NCBI RefSeq assembly: GCF_006864455.1
Contig: NZ_QHLK01000008.1
Coordinates: forward strand, 21,271 to 85,270
DNA: 64,000 nucleotides
Reading direction: 5' to 3'
From: Campylobacter sp. MIT 97-5078
Lineage (GTDB): Bacteria > Campylobacterota > Campylobacteria > Campylobacterales > Campylobacteraceae
Below, one piece after another: positions 18,176 through 27,903 of the stretch (its first letter is position 1; each line of letters opens with the position of its first letter). The notes below the pieces were generated by a model. It saw only the letters and a list, made by a program, of their open reading frames with translations. It had not been told where the DNA came from and ran no database searches. The position numbers and the translations under genes are program-made.

Positions 18176-19346
18176 AAATTTTTCCTTTTTTATAGCCTAG
18201 TATAGTGTGCATATCTTTATCGCCTCTGCCTGAAACATTGACTACTATAACACTTTTTTTCTTTAAATTTAAACAAAGCTTTTCAAGATAAGCTAAAGCA
18301 TGAGCGCTTTCAACAGCAGGGATAATGCCTTCTTTTTGACATAAAAGTTTTAAGGCGCTAATACATTCATCATCGCTTATGGCATAGTATTTGACGCGTT
18401 TAAGCTTTTGCAAATACGCATGCACTGGACCCACGCCCGGATAATCAAGCCCAGCTGATATGCTATGAACAGGCAAGATATTGCCAAATTCATCTTGTAA
18501 AACTTTAGTTTTCATGCCATGAATTATGCCGTCTCTACCCTTTGTTAAAGTGGCTGCATGATAAGGCGTATCAGTGCCTAAACCTGCTGCTTCTATACCA
18601 ATAAGCTTGGTGTGCTTATCCTTTAAAAAGCCTTGAAAAATTCCAATGGCATTTGATCCACCACCCACACAAGCAATGACATAATCAGCCTTTTTACCAA
18701 GCTTTTGAAGCTGTTTTTTACACTCCTTACCAATCACACTTTGAAAATGAGCTACGATTTGAGGATAAGGATAAGGACCAACCACGCTTCCTATGATATA
18801 AAAGCTTTTTTCTATCTCATTGATCCACGCTTGAATGGCTGTTGTAGTGGCTTCTTTAAGTGTTTTTAAGCCGGTATGAATTTCTCTTACCTTAGCACCT
18901 AAGAGTTTAATTTTTTGGACATTTAAAGCTTGTCTTTGTGCATCAGTTGCTCCCATAAACACTTCACATTCTAAGCCCAAAAGTGCTGCAGCTGTGGCTG
19001 TGGCTAAGCCGTGCTGTCCAGCTCCAGTTTCCGCAATGATCTTTTTCTTTCCCATTTTTTTGGCTAAAAGAGCTTGAGAAAGGGCATTATTGATCTTGTG
19101 TGAGCCGGTGTGATTTAAATCTTCTCTTTTAAGATAAATTTCATGCCCATAATATAAACTTAAATTTTCTGCCTTATAAAGTGGAGATTTACGCCCTACA
19201 TAGTCTTTTAACAAGGATTTGAGTTCTTTTTTAAATTCCTTTGTAAAAGCTATGGTTTTAAAAGCATGTTCAAGCTCAATAAGAGCAAACATAGCCGTTT
19301 CTGGCACGAAAGCTCCGCCAAAATCCCCATAATAACTTTTCTTCAT
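18168..19346 (-). CDS. trpB: Tryptophan synthase beta chain
   Basis: PLP enzyme that condenses indole with serine. The PLP lysine lies in HTGSHKINNAL (about residue 84), the catalytic Glu in AETGAGQHGLATA, and the phosphate loop in CVGGGSNAIGIF. LNHTGSHK, PAVESAHALAY and VNVSGRGDKDMHT are canonical. It is 392 residues, full length for TrpB1. It overlaps both neighbours (4 bases with trpF, 8 with trpA), suggesting coupled synthesis of the complex. Confidence 0.98.
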   Translation of the reverse strand: MKKSYYGDFGGAFVPETAMFALIELEHAFKTIAFTKEFKKELKSLLKDYVGRKSPLYKAENLSLYYGHEIYLKREDLNHTGSHKINNALSQALLAKKMGKKKIIAETGAGQHGLATATAAALLGLECEVFMGATDAQRQALNVQKIKLLGAKVREIHTGLKTLKEATTTAIQAWINEIEKSFYIIGSVVGPYPYPQIVAHFQSVIGKECKKQLQKLGKKADYVIACVGGGSNAIGIFQGFLKDKHTKLIGIEAAGLGTDTPYHAATLTKGRDGIIHGMKTKVLQDEFGNILPVHSISAGLDYPGVGPVHAYLQKLKRVKYYAISDDECISALKLLCQKEGIIPAVESAHALAYLEKLCLNLKKKSVIVVNVSGRGDKDMHTILGYKKGKIYG

Positions 19347-19933
19347 CGTCCTACCTTTTTTAAAAGCTCTTTGATCAAAGTGCTATCTTTTAAACCTAAA
19401 GCATTTTCAACCCTTGAGTTTATATCGATGATCTTAGGTTTAAATTTACAAGCTTGTTCTATATTATCAAGTCCTATACCACCAGCTAATGCAAAGTCTT
19501 TTGGGTAATTCTGAAGCAAATTCCAATTAAAACTTGTGCCATTACCACCTTTAAACTTGCCTTTGGTATCAAAAAGCACTAAATCAGCATTGATATTTTC
19601 GTCATATTCAAGCTTTTCATCTACACTTATAACTTGCCAAAGCTCAAGTCCTAAGGCTTTAATTTGAGTATATAAGTCCTTGCTTATTGTTTTATAACAT
19701 TGAATGACATTTAAAAAACTTGCATGTTCAAGTATAAAATCATCACTCTCATCAACAAAAACCCCAACAGCTTTTTTTTCAGAATTTTTAATGATAAGGC
19801 TAAGCTCTTGAGCTAAATCAAGACTAACTTGTCTTGGGCTTTTTGCAAAGATAAGCCCCATATAATCAATATTTAAGCTAGCGATTTGCTTGCAATTTTG
19901 CCTTTCTTTAATCCCACAAATTTTAATTTTCAT
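19343..19933 (-). CDS. trpF: Phosphoribosylanthranilate isomerase
   Basis: Amadori isomerase of tryptophan synthesis. KICGIKERQN at the N-terminus carries the catalytic Cys, VLFDTKGKFKGGNGTSFNW the catalytic Asp, and FALAGGIGLDNIEQA plus IDINSRVENALGLKD the phosphate site. Length 196 residues. Monofunctional: it is not fused to TrpC, and trpC (indole-glycerol-phosphate synthase) is not in this cluster. Overlaps trpD by 11 bases. Confidence 0.95.
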   Translation of the reverse strand: MKIKICGIKERQNCKQIASLNIDYMGLIFAKSPRQVSLDLAQELSLIIKNSEKKAVGVFVDESDDFILEHASFLNVIQCYKTISKDLYTQIKALGLELWQVISVDEKLEYDENINADLVLFDTKGKFKGGNGTSFNWNLLQNYPKDFALAGGIGLDNIEQACKFKPKIIDINSRVENALGLKDSTLIKELLKKVGR

Positions 19934-21539
19934 GCAAGATTCTTAATTGTTCTTGATATGAGTGAAAAAATTCAATCACTCTACCAGAATAAATAGCCTC
20001 AAGCACTATATCCTTAGCCTGCATAGGATTTTCAACCTTGCACGCTGTATAAAAAGCAAACATAGCATTAAGCACAACTATATCAAATTTTGCTCCCTTA
20101 ATCTTACCGCTTAGAGTATCTAGCAAAATCTTAGCATTAAAGCTTGCATCAGCTCCTATTATATCGCTGTGAAAAGCTCTTTTAAAGCCAAATTGTTCTG
20201 GGCTTACTTCATAGTATAAAATTTCTCCATCTTTAAGCTCATATACGCTAGTGTCCGCACAAATACTTATCTCGTCCATTCCGTCCTTACCACGTACCAC
20301 AAGGGCATGTTTTCGTCCAAGTGCTCTTAAAACCTCAGCTAAAAGCTTATGCACAGGCTCGTGATAATTGCCTACGAGTTGATACTTAAGCTTTAGATTT
20401 GGATGAAGCAAGGGTCCTAAGACATTAAACACGGTTTTTACCCCAAGTTTTTGTCTGACCTCTTTTACTTCTCCAACTAAGGAGTGAAAATAAGGAGCAT
20501 GAAAAAAGGCAAGATGAAGCTCATCAAGCACCTTTTTTTGTTTGCTTATACTCTCAAATGTGCTAATTTTTAGAGCTTCAAGCACATCAGAGCTTCCACT
20601 TGAGCTTGAAATGGCTTTGTTTCCATGCTTTGCTACCTTTACGCCAAGTGCGCCTAAGATAAAAGCCGTTGTGGTAGAGACATTGATACTTTTAAAGCCA
20701 TCGCCTCCAGTGCCTACTATATCGATCATCTCACTTTCATCGCTAAAGGTTTGTGAGTATTTTAAGATATTACGCACTAAAGCACTTAGGGATTCTTCAT
20801 TCAAAGACTTTTCAGTGATTAAGATGAGCAAGGCAGCAAGCTGTATAGGTTCATATTCTTCTGAAGCGATGATTTTACAAATTTTTTCAAAATCAAGACT
20901 TGTAAGGGAAATATTTTCTTGAAGTTTATTGATAAAATGTGTAAGTTTTGGTTTTTCTTCAGGCTTTTTTTCAACTTTTAATTCTAAGAAATTCTTAAAA
21001 ATCTTCAGCCCATACTCGCTAAAATAACTCTCTGGGTGAAACTGCACGCCAAAATAAGGCAAGCTCTTATGCCTCATCGCCATTAAAATTCCATCTTCAG
21101 TATAAGCAAGAGCCTCTAAACATTCAGGTAAATCCTCAACCACTAAAGAATGATAACGCATGACTTCAAAACTTAAGGGCATATCTTTTAAAATACAATC
21201 TTGAACCTTAAGCTCAAGCTTTGAAGTGCTACCATGTGCAACTTGATTAAGCCTTGAAATCGTGGCATTAAAAGCAAGTCCTAAAGCTTGATGTCCTAAA
21301 CAAACGCCTAGTATAGGTATATCTAAGCCACTTTTAAAAAGTTCTAAGCTTATTCCGCTATCTTTTGGGTGTTTTGGTCCTGGGCTTATGACTATAAAAT
21401 CTGGCTTTAAAGTCTTAATTTCAGCCAAGCTAATCATATCATTTCGCACTACTTTTACTTCGCCATCATAAAGCTGAGTGAGCATGGTTTTGACATTAAA
21501 CACAAAAGAATCGTAATTATCAATCAACAAAATCATCAT
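19923..21539 (-). CDS. trpD: Anthranilate synthase glutaminase / phosphoribosyltransferase fusion
   Basis: Bifunctional TrpG-TrpD protein of 538 residues. Residues 1-190 are the class-I glutamine amidotransferase that supplies ammonia to TrpE: LIDNYDSFVFN, GVCLGHQALG (nucleophile Cys) and FGVQFHPES (catalytic His). From about 200 the anthranilate phosphoribosyltransferase follows, with VGTGGDGFKSINVST for PRPP and KHGNKAISSSSGSSD. The same fusion occurs in C. jejuni and E. coli. Two ATG codons open the gene; the first overlaps the trpE stop (ATGA). Confidence 0.97.
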   Translation of the reverse strand: MMILLIDNYDSFVFNVKTMLTQLYDGEVKVVRNDMISLAEIKTLKPDFIVISPGPKHPKDSGISLELFKSGLDIPILGVCLGHQALGLAFNATISRLNQVAHGSTSKLELKVQDCILKDMPLSFEVMRYHSLVVEDLPECLEALAYTEDGILMAMRHKSLPYFGVQFHPESYFSEYGLKIFKNFLELKVEKKPEEKPKLTHFINKLQENISLTSLDFEKICKIIASEEYEPIQLAALLILITEKSLNEESLSALVRNILKYSQTFSDESEMIDIVGTGGDGFKSINVSTTTAFILGALGVKVAKHGNKAISSSSGSSDVLEALKISTFESISKQKKVLDELHLAFFHAPYFHSLVGEVKEVRQKLGVKTVFNVLGPLLHPNLKLKYQLVGNYHEPVHKLLAEVLRALGRKHALVVRGKDGMDEISICADTSVYELKDGEILYYEVSPEQFGFKRAFHSDIIGADASFNAKILLDTLSGKIKGAKFDIVVLNAMFAFYTACKVENPMQAKDIVLEAIYSGRVIEFFHSYQEQLRILHEN

Positions 21540-22777
21540 TTATCCCTTAAAGCTTCAAAGCTTTTAATGAGGCTTTGTCTTTTAGCTTTTATTTCAGCGT
21601 ATTCTTTTTCAGCCTCACTTTTCATCACCACTCCACCCCCACTCGCGATAAAAGCCTTTTTTTGAGTAAAAAAAGCTGAACGTATGATAATGGCTAGGCA
21701 TACATTTTCATTAAAATTTAAAAAACCAATAGCCCCGCCATAAACGCCTCTATTGAGCCCTTCAAGCTGAGCTATAAGCTCTAAAGCCCTAATCTTTGGA
21801 GCTCCACTCAAGGTGCCTGCTGGAAAGATAGCTCCTATAGCATCAAAAATACTTGCTTCATCTTTTAAAAAAGCATACACACTTGAAACTATATGCATGA
21901 CGTATTGATAATTTACCAGCTCAAAGACATTTTCAACCCGAGTTTTCGTGCCAAATTTAGAAATATCATTACGCGCAAGATCAACAAGCATTCTATGCTC
22001 GCATAATTCTTTTTCATCGCTCAATAAATCTTTAGCTAAAGCTTCTTTATCGCTTGTTTCATTTAAGGTTCTTGTGCCTGCTATAGGAGCGATGAAAATT
22101 TCTTTATTTTTTATACTTAAAACAAGTTCAGGTGAAGAACCAACTACAACGCCGTATTTACTTGGAAAATGAAACATATAAGGGCTTGGGTTTTGCTTTG
22201 CAAGCTCACTATAAAAGCTAAGGCTATCAACATTGCTTTGTATGCAAAGTTGTTTTGAAAGCACAACTTGGAAGATGTCCCCGCTTGCAAGGTATTCTTT
22301 AGCCTTTTGTATCATAGCGATAAAATCAGCTTTTTCAGCTTCTAAATCGTTTTCTATCTTAAAATCAAACTTACAAGCTTCATCTTGAAGCTCTTCATCT
22401 TTTAAACACTCAAAATACTTTTTATCTCCGTATTCAAAATAAAGCTTAGAATGTTTTTCATACACCAAATACGCCCTTGCATTAGCAAATAAAAATAAAG
22501 GAAAATCATAATTTTTCAGCTTAGGCGTATCAATTTTTTCAAAAAAAGTATAAAAATCAGCTGCTAAAACCCCAAAAAAACCAGCATATTCGCACAAAGG
22601 CTTTTTAGCACTTTCTTGATAAAACTCAAATTTAAGCTGACTTAAGTCCATATCTTTAGCATCTAAAAAAAGAGGATCAATGCCAATAATAACTTTATTA
22701 TTATCTTCAGCAAAATAAGAATACTCATAATGCTTTAAAAGTTGTTTATAATACACAAGTGGCGAGCATGAAAGCAT
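21536..22777 (-). CDS. trpE: Anthranilate synthase component I
   Basis: Chorismate-utilising enzyme making anthranilate with TrpG-supplied ammonia. The C-terminal catalytic region shows GDIFQVVLSKQL, PIAGTRTLNE, EHRMLVDLARND, GAIFPAGTLSGAPKIRALE and YGGAIGFLNF, all diagnostic. A short N-terminal regulatory half (413 residues in total) has a PSPYMFH tryptophan-site motif. First gene of the operon. No leader peptide with consecutive Trp codons is visible in the 107 bases between this gene and the autotransporter. Confidence 0.96.
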   Translation of the reverse strand: MLSCSPLVYYKQLLKHYEYSYFAEDNNKVIIGIDPLFLDAKDMDLSQLKFEFYQESAKKPLCEYAGFFGVLAADFYTFFEKIDTPKLKNYDFPLFLFANARAYLVYEKHSKLYFEYGDKKYFECLKDEELQDEACKFDFKIENDLEAEKADFIAMIQKAKEYLASGDIFQVVLSKQLCIQSNVDSLSFYSELAKQNPSPYMFHFPSKYGVVVGSSPELVLSIKNKEIFIAPIAGTRTLNETSDKEALAKDLLSDEKELCEHRMLVDLARNDISKFGTKTRVENVFELVNYQYVMHIVSSVYAFLKDEASIFDAIGAIFPAGTLSGAPKIRALELIAQLEGLNRGVYGGAIGFLNFNENVCLAIIIRSAFFTQKKAFIASGGGVVMKSEAEKEYAEIKAKRQSLIKSFEALRDK

Positions 22778-22884
22778 AAAAAACCTTTGATTATTTTCTT
22801 AATAAAAGTTTAAGATAATAAGGCTAAAATTTGGCTGAATTTAGCTTTAAAAGCATTGTAAAATCAAGAAACAAAGCTAAGAAT

Positions 22885-25800
22885 TTAAAATTGATATTGT
22901 GCTTTTATATTAAAATTGATATTGTTTGAGTTTTTACTTATTTCATCATCAAAACCGAGCAAAAAAGAAGTTTTATCTGTGCCAAGACGCACATTTGCTC
23001 CTATGCGGATAAGGCTTTTATCCATTTTGTGTTTAAGATTAAAATTTAATCCTGTAAAATCGTGAAAAGAAGCACTATTTTTAAGCACATTGCCTAGCAA
23101 TCTTTGTTCATAAAATGCAAAAAGATTAAAACCAGAACTTAAACTTGAATAATACGCATCGCTTAATGTGTAAGATAAATTTGTCCCCATACTCATGCTA
23201 AGGCTATGATAGTTTTTATTTTCATGATTTACACCAAGCAAGGCTTTGTTTTCTTTGATCTCACCTTGATGCGTAAAGACATAAGCACCATAAATCATAG
23301 GAGAGAGTTTTAATTTAGAATCAATCAAGGCGAAAGAAAGCTTTTCATCTAAAAGCAAATCCTTGCTTATACCTGCGTGAAAAGAGCTTAAAAGGTTGTT
23401 GTAGCTTGCTTTTGGGCGAGAGTCTTGGTTGTAAATATTTCTTCGAAGTTGATTTCGAGCAAAACCCAAAGATACGCCACTCACGACGCTTATAAAATCA
23501 AGATCAGATTTGAAAGTAAAACCCGTTGAAAGAAGATGAGCTTTTATATATGAGTTTTCAAAATCGCTGTAATTATACGCATAGTTTAAAAATCCGGCTA
23601 AAAAAGTTCTCTCATCAACACGTTTTAAAGCTTCTAATTTTGAACCCACACCATACCCATCATAAAACTCTCCATCAACATAAGTATAACTTGGATTGAA
23701 ACTAATTTGCTCGCTATTTTCTTGCAAGAGCAAGAGTATATTTTCAAAGCCTAGTCTTTCTTGAATTTTTCTTATCCTTGCTGTATTTTTAAGATGATCG
23801 TTATTATCTATACTTTGTAAGGTTTTTACATAGTCATTATTTGTCATAGCATTAAGCTCACCAAAAAACCGAGTATAAGAATTTGATAAATTCGCTGACA
23901 TAGCTATAGCCCTTAAAATCCTTGCTAAACTTGCATTAGAGCCTTCATAATTAGCATATATATTAGGTTTAGTTCTAGCATTTAAAACCAACTTATCAGG
24001 TGAAAGAGTAAAATCAAATACTGAAGAATTAGCTACACTTACGTTAAACCAAGATAAAGAATTTTTTAAATCACCCAAATCTAAAACAATATTTTGTGTA
24101 TTAGGTGAAATTTGAGCAATTATAGGTGCATAAACCAAAGAAGCCCCTTGAGCTATACTATAATGATTAGCTTTAAGTAAGGAATTCCCACTTGTATTAA
24201 AACTTAGTCTTAAAGTAGCTGAACTTGTTTGAGTATAAGCACCCTTTACTTCAAGCACTGCTAAACTATTGCCTCCTATATCAAGCATGCCATTATTTTG
24301 TAAATTTTGATTTAAAATCACACTACTTGTGCTTGGCACAGCCTTAGAAAATACACTTGCAAGTTTTTTAATGCCTGTGTTTAAATTACTTCTTTCACCC
24401 GCAAATAAGGTTCCATCTTGTTCTATAAAAACTGAACTTTGAAGACTTCCTCCTAAACCATCACTTCTTTTATATAAAGCAAGAATACCTTCACGCACTA
24501 TGGTATCGCCTTCATAAGAATTTGCTCCACTTAAGATAAGCGAGCCTTGTCCTTCTTTGATCAAGCCCACTTCAGTGATGGTTTGCATTTGTGCTGCAGG
24601 GCTGTTAAGAGCTGAACTTAAATGTAAAGTTGTATCCCAAGTTCTTTGGCTGATATCATTGCTAAATTCAGCTGTGTGTCCTTGAGTATCAAGGGTATAA
24701 AAGGCTTGTTCTTTACTATCGTGCGTTTGAATGTCTTTTAAATTCAAGCGATTTGCATCAAGTATGCTTAAACCTTGCAAAGCCTTTTGAGCGTCTAGTA
24801 TGCCTTGTCCGAAAATTTCTTCTTTGCTTACTTGCTGGGTTATTTGAGTAGTATTTAAATTGGCCATTATATAATCTACATAATCTTGTTCTACACCATT
24901 TATGTTAATTTTATAGCCACTATATAAAGCACTTACATCAGCTCTTTTTTGAGTATCATTTGTTGGTGCGGCTTGATCTATATACACTAGAGTATAAGTT
25001 GTTTTAACATTTGCACCACTGCCTTCATCAATGCTTTTAATAACCATTTTAGGAGCTTGATAGTCTTTGTTTGCCGTGCTTAAAAGCACATCTGCAATTT
25101 GTGTGCCATTTAAAAAAGGAAATTTTTCTTGCACCAAAGCAGCTACGCCACTGACTAAAGGTGCAGCCATGGAAGTGCCTTGCTTCAAAGTATAGCCATT
25201 ATTTGTATTTGCATCAACTGAATTAATCTTTACCCCAGCTGCTGTGAGGGAAAAATTTACAGCTCCCTTAAAACCATTGCTAAAGTCAGCTACACCCTTG
25301 CCATCGATAATAAGCTTACCATCAGCTTGTCTAGTAATATACTCACTATCAAGCGCACCCACCGCCAGCCAAGATCGAATACTCTCATCATATCTTGGCA
25401 AAACAGATTGTATGGTTGGCGATAAAACACCTTCATTGCCAGCTGCAAATATGCTTAAAAGATTTCTTTCTTGAGCAAGTTTATACAGCCCACTTGTGTG
25501 AGCTAAAGGATTTGTAAGTTCTTTCATAACATAACTTGCATCATCTATCATACTTGTGTTTTGAACTAAGTTGTTATTTAGATCATACTCAAGCCCCACA
25601 ACAGGGTATATGTTAGAGCCCCAGCTATTATTTACGATCTTTACTTCACTTTTATTTTTAAGTATATTGTAAATATCGGGCAAGTTTGTATGTGTGTTAT
25701 CACCAAAAATGCCAATACCATAAAAACTTGCATTATATGCTACTCCGTAAGGCTCACTTCCTCTAAGTCTTGAACCAAGTGCTATACCAGCGACATGACT

Positions 25801-26055
25801 GCCGTGAGTATCAATTAAAAAATTTGGAGTATAACTTTGCCCATTTTGATCGCTAGGATAAGCCACAGAACCTAAAATTCTATCTTTAAGGCTTTGATGA
25901 GTAATATTAAAAGCATCATCAAGTATGCTTATATGAACGCCATTTCCTGCAACGCCACTTTGATGAACCTCATTAACATTATGAAGCTCAAAAGGACTTA
26001 AAGCAAAAAGCTTTGATACAAAAAGAAAAATCCAAGCCCTTTTAAACAAGCACAT
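22885..26055 (-). CDS. Subtilisin-type serine protease autotransporter
   Basis: Secreted or surface-bound protease of 1056 residues. A hydrophobic N-terminal signal (about 1-19) leads into an S8 peptidase domain with Asp46 in ISILDDAFN, His84 in DTHGSHVAG and the Ser in GTSMAAPLVSG (about 295); the oxyanion Asn lies in FAAGNEG. A beta-helix stalk follows, with an autotransporter repeat around QGSLILSGANSYEGDTIVRE (about 500-520). The last roughly 270 residues form the beta-barrel and end in Phe. Related to C. jejuni Cj1365, which also sits next to glmS. GGAG precedes the ATG. Substrate unknown. Confidence 0.93.
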   Translation of the reverse strand: MCLFKRAWIFLFVSKLFALSPFELHNVNEVHQSGVAGNGVHISILDDAFNITHQSLKDRILGSVAYPSDQNGQSYTPNFLIDTHGSHVAGIALGSRLRGSEPYGVAYNASFYGIGIFGDNTHTNLPDIYNILKNKSEVKIVNNSWGSNIYPVVGLEYDLNNNLVQNTSMIDDASYVMKELTNPLAHTSGLYKLAQERNLLSIFAAGNEGVLSPTIQSVLPRYDESIRSWLAVGALDSEYITRQADGKLIIDGKGVADFSNGFKGAVNFSLTAAGVKINSVDANTNNGYTLKQGTSMAAPLVSGVAALVQEKFPFLNGTQIADVLLSTANKDYQAPKMVIKSIDEGSGANVKTTYTLVYIDQAAPTNDTQKRADVSALYSGYKININGVEQDYVDYIMANLNTTQITQQVSKEEIFGQGILDAQKALQGLSILDANRLNLKDIQTHDSKEQAFYTLDTQGHTAEFSNDISQRTWDTTLHLSSALNSPAAQMQTITEVGLIKEGQGSLILSGANSYEGDTIVREGILALYKRSDGLGGSLQSSVFIEQDGTLFAGERSNLNTGIKKLASVFSKAVPSTSSVILNQNLQNNGMLDIGGNSLAVLEVKGAYTQTSSATLRLSFNTSGNSLLKANHYSIAQGASLVYAPIIAQISPNTQNIVLDLGDLKNSLSWFNVSVANSSVFDFTLSPDKLVLNARTKPNIYANYEGSNASLARILRAIAMSANLSNSYTRFFGELNAMTNNDYVKTLQSIDNNDHLKNTARIRKIQERLGFENILLLLQENSEQISFNPSYTYVDGEFYDGYGVGSKLEALKRVDERTFLAGFLNYAYNYSDFENSYIKAHLLSTGFTFKSDLDFISVVSGVSLGFARNQLRRNIYNQDSRPKASYNNLLSSFHAGISKDLLLDEKLSFALIDSKLKLSPMIYGAYVFTHQGEIKENKALLGVNHENKNYHSLSMSMGTNLSYTLSDAYYSSLSSGFNLFAFYEQRLLGNVLKNSASFHDFTGLNFNLKHKMDKSLIRIGANVRLGTDKTSFLLGFDDEISKNSNNINFNIKAQYQF

Positions 26056-26103
26056 TTTAACTCCACTTCAGGCTTTTATAACAATACAAAATAATGTTGC
26101 AAA

Positions 26104-27900
26104 TTACTCCACAGTAACTGATTTGGCTAGATTTCTTGGCATATCTACATCATTGCCTAGACGCACAGAAATTTCAAGAGCTAAAAGCTGAGTAATAAGC
26201 ATCATCTCAAAAAACTCGCACATATAATGCTCTTGCTCTGAAGTTTTGATAAAATCATCACTTAAGTCGAACTCAAACGGAGAGATACAAAGTAAGGTAG
26301 AATCCCTTGCTATAAGCTCTTCAACATTTGACTTTGTCTTATCATAAAGCATATTTTTTGGCATTAAGGCTATGGTATAAAGTTTAGCATCAGCTAAGGC
26401 TATAGGACCATGCTTCATCTCTCCACTTGGATAGCCCTCAGCGTGTAGGTAACTAAGCTCTTTAAGTTTTAAAGCCCCTTCTAAAGCTAAAGGATAAAAT
26501 ACATCGCGTCCTATATAAAAAAAGCCATGTCCATCTAGGTAACGTTTGCTAAGGCGGTGAATTTTTTCATGAAGCTTGCTATGAACCATAACCATGCTTG
26601 GAGTGTGTAAAAGTGCTTTTATGTCTTTGCTGATATTTAAATTCTTTTTTTGGGCTATATATAAAACGATGAGCCACAAGGTAAGCACTTGAGAAGCAAA
26701 AGCCTTAGTGCTTGCTACGCCTTTTTCCATACCAGCTCTTGTTAAAATGCTTAAGTGTGCAAGACGAACTATACTTGAATTATCCACATTACAAATCGCA
26801 AAGCTTTTTGCCCCTTTTTCTTTGGCGATTTTTAAAGCTTCAAGCGTATCAGCTGTTTCTCCACTTTGAGAGATGACGATGAAAAGTGAATTTGGCTTAA
26901 TAATACCTTCTTTATAGCGAAACTCGCTGGCTATTTCAACCCTAGCTCTGATTTTTGCTACTCTTTCAAACAAATAACTTGCCACTAAAGCGGCATGATA
27001 GCTTGTGCCACACGCACATAAAGTGATCTCATCAAAAGCTGTTAAGTCCTCATTTTCAAGCTCATCAAAGACTATGCTTTCACCCTCAATACGTCCCATT
27101 AAAACCTCGCTTAAAACACGACTTTGCTCATAAATTTCTTTTTCCATGAAAAAGCGAAAGCCGTCTTTTTTGGCGTAGGATTTATCTTGAGAAAGTTTAT
27201 TAAATTGTAAGTTCTTAAGTGTGCCGTTTTCATACACTTCAAGCGAAGTTAAACTCGCTTTGCCATAACTTGAATCTTCAAGATACACAACCTCATCAAC
27301 ATGCCCTATTAAAGCTGCATCGCCTGAAGCAAAATAAAGTTCATTTGAGGTATTTTTACCGATGATCAAGGGTGCAGCATTTTTAGCAAAATATATACAA
27401 TCTGGGCTTTTTTTACTCACTAAAAGTATAGCAAAAGCCCCTTTTAGCTCTTTTATAGTCAGTTTAAACGATTCAAAAGGCTCATTTGTGCTTGCATAAA
27501 ATTCAAACAAAGCCACGATCACTTCAGTGTCTGTTTGGCTTAAAAAGCTTACACCCTTACTTTCAAGCTTATCTTTAAGCTCTTTGTAATTTTCTATAAT
27601 ACCATTGTGAATGACGCAGGAGTATTGCCCTAGATGAGGGTGAGCATTGATCTCTGTTGGCTTACCATGTGTTGCCCAACGTGTATGTCCTATGGCTACG
27701 CCTAAGCCCTCGCTTGTGAAGTTTTTGCATTTATTGCTTAAATTTTCAAGCTTGCCAACAGCTTTGAAAAAATCAAGTTCGCCGTTTCTCATCACTGCAA
27801 GTCCAGCACTGTCATAACCTCTATACTCTAGCTCTTTTAAACCGCTAATGATGAGTTCTTTTTTTTCTTTGTTGCCTATGTAGCCTACTATTCCACACAT
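26104..27900 (-). CDS. glmS: Glutamine-fructose-6-phosphate aminotransferase
   Basis: Makes glucosamine-6-phosphate for peptidoglycan and LPS. The N-terminal Ntn glutaminase begins MCGIVGYIG with Cys exposed after Met removal; GHTRWATHGKP and HNGIIENYKEL follow. Two SIS sugar-isomerase domains occupy residues 280-598, with CGTSYHAALVA, SQSGETADTLEAL, KGVASTKAFASQ and the C-terminal RNLAKSVTVE. Three bases separate it from the upstream GlnD-like gene. No glmS ribozyme is visible, as expected outside Gram-positives. Confidence 0.97.
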   Translation of the reverse strand: MCGIVGYIGNKEKKELIISGLKELEYRGYDSAGLAVMRNGELDFFKAVGKLENLSNKCKNFTSEGLGVAIGHTRWATHGKPTEINAHPHLGQYSCVIHNGIIENYKELKDKLESKGVSFLSQTDTEVIVALFEFYASTNEPFESFKLTIKELKGAFAILLVSKKSPDCIYFAKNAAPLIIGKNTSNELYFASGDAALIGHVDEVVYLEDSSYGKASLTSLEVYENGTLKNLQFNKLSQDKSYAKKDGFRFFMEKEIYEQSRVLSEVLMGRIEGESIVFDELENEDLTAFDEITLCACGTSYHAALVASYLFERVAKIRARVEIASEFRYKEGIIKPNSLFIVISQSGETADTLEALKIAKEKGAKSFAICNVDNSSIVRLAHLSILTRAGMEKGVASTKAFASQVLTLWLIVLYIAQKKNLNISKDIKALLHTPSMVMVHSKLHEKIHRLSKRYLDGHGFFYIGRDVFYPLALEGALKLKELSYLHAEGYPSGEMKHGPIALADAKLYTIALMPKNMLYDKTKSNVEELIARDSTLLCISPFEFDLSDDFIKTSEQEHYMCEFFEMMLITQLLALEISVRLGNDVDMPRNLAKSVTVE

Positions 27901-27903
27901 TTT

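Noticed and set aside
17432..22777. Missing trpC as a sign of broken tryptophan synthesis
   Set aside because: In C. jejuni trpC also lies away from the trp operon, so absence here is normal.
22778..22884. Trp attenuator before trpE
   Set aside because: No leader peptide with Trp codons and no alternative hairpins were seen.
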